Shown: piece by piece, positions 29,580 through 37,593 of the stretch
How positions within the stretch are numbered: position 1 is the stretch's first letter
Layout of the letters: the number at the start of each line of letters is the position of its first letter
NCBI GenBank assembly: GCA_019247515.1
Contig: JAFAOS010000460.1
Span: 24,880 to 88,879, forward strand
Reading direction: 5' to 3'
Origin: Chloroflexota bacterium
Lineage (GTDB): Bacteria; Chloroflexota; UBA6077; CF-72
DNA length: 64,000 bases
Notes under the pieces: generated by a model
The model's input: only the letters and a program-made list of their open reading frames with translations
What the model was told of the DNA's origin: nothing
Database searches by the model: none
Position numbers and translations under genes: made by a program

Positions 29580-30665
29580 TCAGTCAAAGGCGATGATGCT
29601 CTTGAGCGTCTCACCCCGCTGCATGGACTCGAATGCAGAATCCACCTCGTCCAGTGACACGCGTTGCGTGATCAGTTCACGCAGGCGCAGGTCGCCTTTG
29701 AGATACAGGTCGACCAGCAGCGGGAAGTCGCGACTCGGCAGGCAGTCGCCGTACCAGCTCACGCGCAACGAGCCGCCCAGGTCGAAATAGCGGGGTAGCT
29801 CCAGCGTGATCGTCGCGTCGCGCCCGGGCACGCCGATGAGCGTGGCGATGCCGGCGAGGTCGCGACACGCCAGCACCTGTTGCAACACCTGCGCGGACCC
29901 CACGCACTCGAAGGCGTAATCCGCGCCGAATCCGTCGGTCAGCGACTTGATCTGCTCCACCGCGTCGGCGCGCGACGCGTCGACGGTGTCGGTCGCTCCA
30001 AACTGGCGCGCCCACTCCAGTTTCCGCGGTTCGATGTCGACGGCAATGATTCTGGCGGCGTGCGCGAGTCGGGCGCCCTGGATGACGCTCGTGCCGACCG
30101 TGCCGCAGCCGAAGACCGCGACGTTGCTGCCCGCTCGCACGCCAGCCGTGTACCAGGCGGCGCCAATACCCGTCATCACTCCGCAGCCGATCAAACACGC
30201 TTCCGCCGGTCCGATGTCCTGGCTGACGGGGATCGCCTGGCCGGCGGCGACGACGGTGTGAGTCGCGAACGTCCCGATGCCGAGGATGGGCGGCGGGAAC
30301 ACGCCAGCGGGCGTGTGCTGGCGCGGTCTGGCGTTCAGGCTCGCCGAGCACAGGTGCAGCAGGCCGCGACGACAGAAACGGCACGTGCCGCACGGCGCGC
30401 GCCACGCCAGGATGACGTAGTCTCCGACGCGCGGCTGTTCGACACCCGCGCCGACGGCCTCGACGACCGCGGCGCCCTCATGTCCCAACAGGATCGGCGG
30501 CGTGCCAATCTTGCCGTCGCGCACGTGCAGATCGGTATGGCACACGCCGCTGGCCAGAATCCGCACCAGAATCTCGCCGGGACCGGGGTCGTCGACCTGG
30601 ATCGGCTCCGGCCGGACCGCTGCGCCGGCCTCCCAGGCGATAACCGCGCGACTCTCCACAGGCAT
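29580..30665 (-). CDS. zinc-dependent alcohol dehydrogenase (class III-like MDR family)
   Basis: GVCHTDLHVRDG, LGHEGAAVVEAVGAGVE, CGTCRFCRRGLLHLC, VAVFGCGTVGTSVIQGA. Confidence 0.88.
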   Translation of the reverse strand: MPVESRAVIAWEAGAAVRPEPIQVDDPGPGEILVRILASGVCHTDLHVRDGKIGTPPILLGHEGAAVVEAVGAGVEQPRVGDYVILAWRAPCGTCRFCRRGLLHLCSASLNARPRQHTPAGVFPPPILGIGTFATHTVVAAGQAIPVSQDIGPAEACLIGCGVMTGIGAAWYTAGVRAGSNVAVFGCGTVGTSVIQGARLAHAARIIAVDIEPRKLEWARQFGATDTVDASRADAVEQIKSLTDGFGADYAFECVGSAQVLQQVLACRDLAGIATLIGVPGRDATITLELPRYFDLGGSLRVSWYGDCLPSRDFPLLVDLYLKGDLRLRELITQRVSLDEVDSAFESMQRGETLKSIIAFD

Positions 30666-30733
30666 GTTCACCCTCCGGGACGGGATGGATAGACGATGCA
30701 ACGTCCGCAACACAAGCGTCTTGGCAGTTCTAG

Positions 30734-30850
30734 ACCGTCGACGCTGATGCTGTCCTGGGCACCCAGCGTCCGCCGACGGTATGGCGATGAAAAACCTCTC
30801 TAAGGGCTCCACCGCAGGTGGAATTACTGAACCTGCGTTCCTCAGAGGGC
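30734..30850. other. structured intergenic region (nested inverted repeats) between modB-like gene and alcohol dehydrogenase
   Basis: ACCGTCG/ACGCTG pairing with CAGCGT/CGACGGT (to 30780); CGCAGGT 30813-30819 with ACCTGCG 30831-30837 inside CCTCT 30795-30799 / AGAGG 30844-30848, followed by T-run on the minus strand. Confidence 0.6.
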
Positions 30851-30945
30851 GCTAGCTCTCACCTTTGTGGCCGCCAGCTTTCGGTATGCCGTCAATTCTT
30901 CTCTAGAGAGAAGCAGACCGTTCATCGACCTGTTAAGGGGCGCGG

Positions 30946-31971
30946 CTACACGCCGACTTCGGCGGCGCCCCGCAGCCAGCGGCGGAACATCAACAGCAGA
31001 ATGGCCGAGATCGCCAGCAGCAGCACCGACAGGCCCAGGGCGGCGTCGGTGTCGCTCTCGAGGGCGGCATAGATCGCCAGCGGCATCGTCTGGGTGCGGC
31101 CCTGAAATTGTCCGGCGAACATGATCGTCGCGCCGAACTCGCCCAGCGCGCGCGCCCAGCACAGGATGGCGCCGCCAAAGAGGGCCGGCGCCGCGACCGG
31201 CGCCGTCACGTGGCGGAAGACCTGCCACTCGGTTGCGCCCTCGGCGCGGGCGGCCTCCTCGTATTCGCGCGGCACGGACAGAAACCCCGAGCGCGCCGCG
31301 CGCACGAAAAACGGCGCGGCGACGAAGAAGCTAGCCAGGATCACGGCCGCCGTCGTGAACGGCAGCTCGATGCCGATCGAGGCCAGCGCGGGACCCAGCA
31401 GACCGCGGCGGCCGAACGTCAGCAACAGCGCCAGCCCGGCGACGGCCGGTGGCAGGACGATCGGCAGGTCGACCAGCGTGTCCAGCACGGTGATGCCGGG
31501 AAATCTGCGGCGCGCGAGCACCAGCGCCAGCGGCATGCCGAACACCAGCGCCAGCACCAGCACCAGTGAGCTGGTCAGCATGCTCAGGCGCACCGCCTCA
31601 TACACAATCGGGCGGCGAATCGCGTCAAACAACGTGCCGGCGACGGCGGCGCGCTCGACCAGCCCGATCAGGGGCAGGACCAGAAACGCGCTGAGCACGA
31701 CGGCGAGCACCACGGAGCCGCCGACGCGGGTTGGAGCGCCAGGGTGCGGCGGCCAGCGGCGGCGGTCCACGACGCCCCGGGCCTCGGCCACAGGCCGTCC
31801 GAGCGGGCGTACGACAGCCTGCGCGCCGTGTGCCCAACCCTCAGCTGGCGGGCCACTCGGGCTTACGACCCCCTGCGCGGAGTGTGCCCGGCCCTCAGCT
31901 GGGGGGCGACTCACGTCGTGTCCACGCGTCGGCGCTGAGCTCGTCGGAGCGCTCAGCGCGTTGTGGCTCAC
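30946..31971 (-). CDS. modB: molybdate ABC transporter permease (ModB-like) with N-terminal repeat extension
   Basis: LPIVLPPAVAGLALLLTFGRRGLLGPAL..., EYEEAARAEGATEWQVFRHVTAPVAAPALFGGAILCWARALGEFGATIMFAG. Confidence 0.85.
   Translation of the reverse strand: MSHNALSAPTSSAPTRGHDVSRPPAEGRAHSAQGVVSPSGPPAEGWAHGAQAVVRPLGRPVAEARGVVDRRRWPPHPGAPTRVGGSVVLAVVLSAFLVLPLIGLVERAAVAGTLFDAIRRPIVYEAVRLSMLTSSLVLVLALVFGMPLALVLARRRFPGITVLDTLVDLPIVLPPAVAGLALLLTFGRRGLLGPALASIGIELPFTTAAVILASFFVAAPFFVRAARSGFLSVPREYEEAARAEGATEWQVFRHVTAPVAAPALFGGAILCWARALGEFGATIMFAGQFQGRTQTMPLAIYAALESDTDAALGLSVLLLAISAILLLMFRRWLRGAAEVGV
31804..31911 (-). repeat. two tandem 54-bp direct repeats coding the N-terminal extension of the ModB-like permease
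   Basis: 31804-31857 and 31858-31911 align without gaps, 9 mismatches in 54 by eye; encode PPAEGRAHSAQGVV.. / PPAEGWAHGAQAVV.. Confidence 0.85.
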
Positions 31972-33005
31972 TTGGCCGCCAGGTGCGGTGTGTGATACGG
32001 CGCGACGCGCGAGGGGCCCTGCAGCAGGCCGCCGACGGCCAGACGCCGCAACAGGTTCTGATCGAGCGGCTCGTCGGTCAGCAGGCGCGGCAGGAGCAGG
32101 TCGAGTGCGCCTGGCTGGCCGAACAGCTCACACGAGGCCAGGCCGAGGACGGGCACCGATTCCAGGCGACCGATCCAGCATGCCGTCCCGGGTTCGGCGG
32201 GAATGCCGTACTGGGTGACCTCGCCGCCTGCCTCGCGCAGGCCTTCGAAGACGGCGTCGAGCGGGTCGGTGCCGGAGGCGCCCGCGGCCAGAATAAATTC
32301 GGCGCCAGCGTGACGCACCGTATGGTAAGCGGCCGCGAGCGCCGCGACGCTGGCCTCGGCGCCGATGACTGGCTCCAGCGACGAGCCGTACCACTCCAGC
32401 GCGCCCGAGAGCGCCGCGCGCGCCCGCTCGAACGCTCCGCCGCGCAGCCGTTCGGCGGGAGCTACCAGCGCGAAGCGCCGAGCCCGAAACGGCTGGAGCT
32501 CGACAACGGGGCCGCCCGAGCGGGCCGCGGCATCGACGCCCGCCAGCGTGGATTCGGGCAGAAACAGCGGCGCGCACTTGATCACGCCCAGGGTCGTGCC
32601 AGCCTCGACCGGCCTATCCGGCTCGGCGGTCAGCACCAGCACGCCTTCCAACATGTTGAGGCGATCGACAGCCGCGCGCTCGACCCGCAGCATGCCGCGC
32701 TCGGTGCTCCGCAGGCTTGCCTGACCGAAATGCCCCGGCTCGGCGACCACGCCTGGTCCGGCGATTGCCGTGGCCATGCGGCTGGCGGCCTCGTCCTCGA
32801 CTACGTCGTTGGGCTCCGCGACTGCCAGGTGCATCTCGGCCGCGCCGCGCTCGAGCAGCTCGCGAATCTCGTGTGGGTGGACGGTGGTTCCTTTGCGAAC
32901 GAGGATCTCGCTGCGCTGGAGCGGGTTGCGCACGTCATGGCAGAGGATGGCTTCCGAAGGCAGGTCCGACACGCGGGTGTCGGGAGACAGATTGAGCATG
33001 CGCAC
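31968..33005 (-). CDS. molybdopterin-binding protein (MoeA/Mog-like domain)
   Basis: AILCHDVRNPLQRSEILVRKGTTVHPHEIRELLERG and Mog-like region LAAGASGTDPLDAVFEGLREAGGEVTQYGIPAEPG; coupled to modB. Confidence 0.75.
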   Translation of the reverse strand: MRMLNLSPDTRVSDLPSEAILCHDVRNPLQRSEILVRKGTTVHPHEIRELLERGAAEMHLAVAEPNDVVEDEAASRMATAIAGPGVVAEPGHFGQASLRSTERGMLRVERAAVDRLNMLEGVLVLTAEPDRPVEAGTTLGVIKCAPLFLPESTLAGVDAAARSGGPVVELQPFRARRFALVAPAERLRGGAFERARAALSGALEWYGSSLEPVIGAEASVAALAAAYHTVRHAGAEFILAAGASGTDPLDAVFEGLREAGGEVTQYGIPAEPGTACWIGRLESVPVLGLASCELFGQPGALDLLLPRLLTDEPLDQNLLRRLAVGGLLQGPSRVAPYHTPHLAAK

Positions 33006-33058
33006 GAGTCAATGTATCTCGGACAAGGGTAAGTTCGCCAGGGTTCCGCGGCGTTGCG

Positions 33059-33496
33059 CTAGCGTAGCTCGGCTCTGGAGCGGCACGCCTCGCACACGCC
33101 GACGATCGCCGTGTGGCTGAAATCGGCCTCGAACCCGAAACGCGCGAGCAGGTCCTGGGCGAGCGGCTCGAGAACCGACAGGTCCATCTCGCGGTCGGTG
33201 CCGCACACCTTGCACACCAGGTGCTGGTGGGCGGGCTCGTCGGTGCGCTCGAATTGGGAACGACCGTCGTGGAAGTGGGTGTGCCGCACGTAGCCGTGGT
33301 CTTCGAGGACCTCTAGCGTGCGGTACACGGTGGTGATATTGACGTCCGGAAAGCGGGCCGCGACCTGCCGATACACCTGGTCGGCCGAGATGTGGCCGCG
33401 CATCGAGCCGACGACGTCCAGGATGAGCTGGCGCTGTGGCGTCATCCGCAGGCCCTCGGCGCGCAGCGCATTTCGGAGTTCGTGGGTCTCGGCCAC
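33059..33496 (-). CDS. Fur-family transcriptional regulator
   Basis: LRMTPQRQLILDVVGSMRGHISADQVYRQVAARFPDVNITTVYRTLEVLEDHGYV; CKVCGTDRE...CEAC zinc-site cysteines. Confidence 0.93.
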   Translation of the reverse strand: MAETHELRNALRAEGLRMTPQRQLILDVVGSMRGHISADQVYRQVAARFPDVNITTVYRTLEVLEDHGYVRHTHFHDGRSQFERTDEPAHQHLVCKVCGTDREMDLSVLEPLAQDLLARFGFEADFSHTAIVGVCEACRSRAELR

Positions 33497-33530
33497 CGCT
33501 TCTGCCGGACCGTAACCGCCGAGAAGCTTT

Positions 33531-35765
33531 TTACGGTTGAGATGTCTGGGAGGTCGTCGGCGGCTGGACCGCCACGAGCGGAATCGTCGTGGCGGGCATC
33601 AGGATCTTGTCGCCCTCCTGCACGCCACCCAGCAACTGCACGTTGCCGCCGGCTGATTTACCCAGCTGGACCTGCACGCTCTCGAGCTGACCGTTCGGGT
33701 CGACCCGCGTGACGGTGGATTGGCCGCCCACGGTTTGCACCGCGGCGCGTGGCGCGATCAGGCTCGCCCCGTCCGGATTGCCGACACTGACCTGGGCCGT
33801 CATGCCCATCTTCAGGTTCGGCGGCGCCGACGGCAGGTCGATCTGCACCGGGTAGCTGACGTTGCCGTCCTTGACCGTCGGCGTCGATGCGATCTGGCTG
33901 ATTGCCGCGCTCACGGTCTGGCCCGAAAGTCCGGGGAAGCTGATATTCACCGACTGGCCGGCGTTCAACTGTGAGACGTCCGACTCCGAGGCATCCGCGA
34001 TGATCGAGGTTGTCCCGGAAGCGACCATCCGAATCGCGACGGGTTCGCCCACATTGTTCTGGCCGGCCAGGGCGGCGGGAGCCGTGGCCAGGCTACCGTC
34101 AGTTGCCGCGCCTGGCGCGACCATCTGCCCGTTGGTGATCCCGACGTCGGTGACCGTGCCGTCGAACGGAGCTTTGAGGGTCATGATTGGCTGAGCCGCC
34201 GCGGCGGCGGCCGTCGCCTGGTCGTGCAGCAGATTGACGCGCGCCTGCTCGCGGCTGATGTCCGCGGACGACGTGCCGGTCTGCAGAGACGTCAGCTTGG
34301 CCTGGTCGGCGCTCAGCTGGGCCTGGGCAGCGTCCATGGCACTCTGATCCGGCGCGGCGGGAACGTTAGCCGCCGCGGACGCCGTGTCGGCGGTCCCGCC
34401 AGCGACCGTTTCGGCGACCCCGCTCGCGGCCGCGTCGGCGGCCGCTTGAGCGTCCTGGAGGTTGATGGTCGCGGTGTCAACCGTGTGCTGGGCCTGCTTG
34501 ATCGCGGCCTGGGCCGCCGCCGGAGTGAGCTGCTGAGAACCGGAGGAGGACGACTGCGCGACAGCTGCTTGCTGGGTCAGTTTCTGGGCTTTCTGCTCAG
34601 CCTGCTCCTGGGCGGCCTGAGCCTGAGTCAACTGGTCCTGCGCAGTGTCGAAGTCGAGTTGAGCCTCCTGTATGGCGGCGTCGTCAAGGGTTTTGGACGC
34701 GTCCATGTTGGTCTGATCGTGCTTCAGCTGCAGCTGATCGGCCTCCAGCGCGCGCTTCGCCGCGAAATACGCCCCGTCGGCCGCGGCGGCCTGGGCCGCG
34801 GTCCCGGCCTGAGCCTTGTCGTCCGCGGTCTTCATGTCGTGGACCGCGTCGGTATCCTCACCGATCTTGAACTGTAGCGTTTCAAGCTCCTGGCTGGCCC
34901 TGGTCTGGTTCCAATTCAGCTTGGCCTGACTGAGTTTGATGGTCGCCGACTTGAGTGCTCGCTGTGACGTGGTAACGGCTCGCTTGGCACTGGCAACCGC
35001 GGTGTCGGCATCTGTCTGGGCCTGAGTTTGTGCGGCTTTCGTCGCGTCGTCCGCTTGCTTGGCGGCATCCTGGGCTGCCGCGAGGGCATCTTTGGCGGAT
35101 TGCAGCGACACCTGCGCCAGCTGGACCTTTCGGTCCGCCTGGTCCTTGGCGGCCTGATCCTTGGCGGCTTGATCCTTGACCGCTTTCTGGGCGCGACTGA
35201 CCGCGTCCTGAGCCGCTTGCTGCTGCTGGTTCAGTTGAGCGATCGCCGCCTTGTCGCGGGCGACGACGGCCTGCGCCTGATCGACGGTGTCCTTCGGCGT
35301 TCCGGTCTGCAGCTCGGCCAGTTTGCTCTGCTCCTGCTCGTAGGCCAGCTCCGCCAGCGTGGCCTGGGTGCGGGACGCCTGGAGCGACTGGTCGTCAGCC
35401 GCGAACTGCGCCAGTGGATCACCCTGCTTGACGTCCTGACCGACCTGGACGTTCACGGACGTAACGGTGCCGCCACCGTGCAGGGTCAGTTGGGCGGAAC
35501 GGGTTGGAGCCACCCGGCCCTGCAACGACAGGGACGAATTCAGGCTGTCGCGCTTGACGACGTACGTCGTGGTGCCACTGGCGGTCGAATCGCCGGCTTG
35601 CGGCGCGGGAGACTGGTTGGCGGTCGGACTGATGTTCAGGTGCGAGCTGGGCGCCACCGGCGTTTGCAGCGCCTGACAGGCCGTCAGCAAGACGACCGGC
35701 AGCACGGCCGCCAGTCGAACCAGCAACACGCGTGAAGTGATGATGTGCCTGCTAGTTACCCGCAT
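33531..35765 (-). CDS. HlyD/RND-type membrane-fusion (adaptor) lipoprotein with long coiled coil
   Basis: Lipobox LLTAC; VAPTRSAQLTLHGGGTVTSVNVQVGQDVKQGDPLAQF; long Ala/Gln/Lys coiled coil with AAKDQ repeats; C-terminal IMTLKAPFDGTVTDVGITNGQMVAPG. Confidence 0.88.
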   Translation of the reverse strand: MRVTSRHIITSRVLLVRLAAVLPVVLLTACQALQTPVAPSSHLNISPTANQSPAPQAGDSTASGTTTYVVKRDSLNSSLSLQGRVAPTRSAQLTLHGGGTVTSVNVQVGQDVKQGDPLAQFAADDQSLQASRTQATLAELAYEQEQSKLAELQTGTPKDTVDQAQAVVARDKAAIAQLNQQQQAAQDAVSRAQKAVKDQAAKDQAAKDQADRKVQLAQVSLQSAKDALAAAQDAAKQADDATKAAQTQAQTDADTAVASAKRAVTTSQRALKSATIKLSQAKLNWNQTRASQELETLQFKIGEDTDAVHDMKTADDKAQAGTAAQAAAADGAYFAAKRALEADQLQLKHDQTNMDASKTLDDAAIQEAQLDFDTAQDQLTQAQAAQEQAEQKAQKLTQQAAVAQSSSSGSQQLTPAAAQAAIKQAQHTVDTATINLQDAQAAADAAASGVAETVAGGTADTASAAANVPAAPDQSAMDAAQAQLSADQAKLTSLQTGTSSADISREQARVNLLHDQATAAAAAAQPIMTLKAPFDGTVTDVGITNGQMVAPGAATDGSLATAPAALAGQNNVGEPVAIRMVASGTTSIIADASESDVSQLNAGQSVNISFPGLSGQTVSAAISQIASTPTVKDGNVSYPVQIDLPSAPPNLKMGMTAQVSVGNPDGASLIAPRAAVQTVGGQSTVTRVDPNGQLESVQVQLGKSAGGNVQLLGGVQEGDKILMPATTIPLVAVQPPTTSQTSQP

Positions 35766-37494
35766 GGTGTACTCCTTCCGACTGAGCCTCGTGCGTGCCG
35801 TTGTGATGTGTCGACTCCGGTAGTGATTGATTGCCCATGGACGAGGCGGCGGCGGGTGCGAACCGCTCCTCATTCACGTATGTGTACTGGAAATAGTCTT
35901 CGCGATCAAAGCGCGACAGCAGGTCGCGGTGCTCGTCGTTCAGCACGACGCCGAGGACCGGCTGTGGAATGGTGTTGAGCGCTGCCAGCGCGGAGCGCAA
36001 GGTCGCTCTGCGGGTCCGACCCGCGCGTGCAACCAGCACCGAGCCGTGCGCCTCGTGCGCAAGCAGCAAGGTGTCCGCCAGCGAACCGACGTGGGCGCTG
36101 TCCACAATCACCGAGTCCCAGTCACGCTCCAGACGTTGCAGCACGTTCGCGATCGATTCCGTGTCGAACAAATCGCTCGAGCGGCCGGCCAGCGTGCCAG
36201 CCGGCAGGATCCACAGGTTGTCGATACCACTGGCCGTGACACCCGCAATCTCGCCATCAATTTCTCCGTTTCTGTGGCGCGCCAGGGCCAGCGCGTCTGA
36301 AAACCCGCTCGTATTCGACACCCCGAACCAGCGGTGGAGGGCCGGTCGGCGCAGGTTGCCATCGACGAGCACCACGCGCCGGCCAGCCTGCGCCTGGGCA
36401 ATGGCCAGGTTGCCGGCAACGAACGTCTTGCCTTCGCCCTCGACTCCACTGGTGACGACCAGCGTCTGGAGTCCCCAGGGCGGGGCTATCAGCTGCAGCG
36501 CGATGCGCAACGAGCGGATCGCTTCGGCGGCCGGCGAGATGTTGGCATCGGCCATTACCAGTGCTCGATGGTGGCGTCGACGCGGGAGGGGCCACATGCG
36601 CCTGCGAGCGTGGCGCAGTCGGCCAAGCAGTGGCAGCCCCGTCAGATTGATGGCGTCGGATGGCGTGCGGACCACGTCGGTCAGATGCTCGAGCACCACG
36701 ATCAGCGTCACCGCGACGCCAATCCCGCCCAGGAGCCCGAAGACCACCGCCTGAACCAGGGGTAACGCGTCGATCGGCCTGCCGGGAGTTGCCGAGTCGA
36801 GAATGACGGCCGTCTCGAAGCTGCTTTGAATCCGACTGATCTCGACCAGGAGATTCGTATGGCTGCTCTCCAGGCCGCTCAGGCGCTGGTCGAGCCCAGT
36901 CAGCTCGCTCAGACGGCTCAGGTCGCCGTGGGCGACGGCGTCGTCGAGCTTGTCGCGCTGATCCTGAAGTGGTGCGATCCGCGACTGGGTGTCGCTGGCC
37001 GACTGCTGCATCTCGGCCAGCTGGGCCTGGATGCCTGGCTGCGACTGCTGGCGCCGCTGGTTTTCGGCGATGAACACCTCGGCGATGTGCTGGGCGAGCT
37101 GCTGTGCGTCTGTGGGGTTGTCCCAGGTGACGCTGAGGTGCAGGATGTTGGTGTTCGGTACGAGCTGGGTGGAGATCGCGCCGCCGATGGCGTCAGGCGG
37201 CAGGTTGAGACCGAGCTGCTGGACCACAATTGCCCCAAACGCTCGACTGCGCAGCACTTCCTGGTACGACGCTGCCTGAGCTACGACCGGGCTCGAAGGG
37301 CTGACGCCTGAGTCAGCTGAGTAGGGCAGAAAGGAGCTGTTGGCGGCGGGATTGAGCTGCAGGCTCACCGTCGACTGGTAGCGCGTTGGCGTGGTCGATT
37401 CGAAGTAGTAGGCGATCGCCACGCCGGCCAGGCCGAGCAGTAGCACGAGCCACCACCGTCGGAGCAGCGTTTGGGAAAAGCCGATGGGATCCAT
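35752..37494 (-). CDS. Wzz-type chain-length determinant fused to BY-kinase (polysaccharide biosynthesis tyrosine autokinase)
   Basis: N-terminal Wzz TM region, Walker A-like TSGVEGEGKTFVAGNLAIAQAQAG, Walker A' VVLVDGNLRRPALHRWFG, C-terminal tyrosines YFQYTY. Confidence 0.88.
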   Translation of the reverse strand: MDPIGFSQTLLRRWWLVLLLGLAGVAIAYYFESTTPTRYQSTVSLQLNPAANSSFLPYSADSGVSPSSPVVAQAASYQEVLRSRAFGAIVVQQLGLNLPPDAIGGAISTQLVPNTNILHLSVTWDNPTDAQQLAQHIAEVFIAENQRRQQSQPGIQAQLAEMQQSASDTQSRIAPLQDQRDKLDDAVAHGDLSRLSELTGLDQRLSGLESSHTNLLVEISRIQSSFETAVILDSATPGRPIDALPLVQAVVFGLLGGIGVAVTLIVVLEHLTDVVRTPSDAINLTGLPLLGRLRHARRRMWPLPRRRHHRALVMADANISPAAEAIRSLRIALQLIAPPWGLQTLVVTSGVEGEGKTFVAGNLAIAQAQAGRRVVLVDGNLRRPALHRWFGVSNTSGFSDALALARHRNGEIDGEIAGVTASGIDNLWILPAGTLAGRSSDLFDTESIANVLQRLERDWDSVIVDSAHVGSLADTLLLAHEAHGSVLVARAGRTRRATLRSALAALNTIPQPVLGVVLNDEHRDLLSRFDREDYFQYTYVNEERFAPAAASSMGNQSLPESTHHNGTHEAQSEGVHHAGN

Positions 37495-37593
37495 GGGAGA
37501 GTGCGCCTCGATTTAGCGAGCGTTCAATCTTTGATCAGTTTTTGAGTAAGCCGTGGTGTGAGGTGTCCTCGAGGAGTTGGATTGGAGTGATGG

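Noticed and set aside
30842-31569. ORFs 30842..31228(-), 30818..31072(+) and 31108..31569(+) near the structured intergenic region
   Set aside because: Overlap the well-supported ModB-like coding frame and have no recognisable protein features
34200-35450. Repetitive DNA considered as a possible repeat array or CRISPR-like locus
   Set aside because: Repeats are short, imperfect and in-frame; they encode the coiled coil of the adaptor protein and there are no spacers or cas genes
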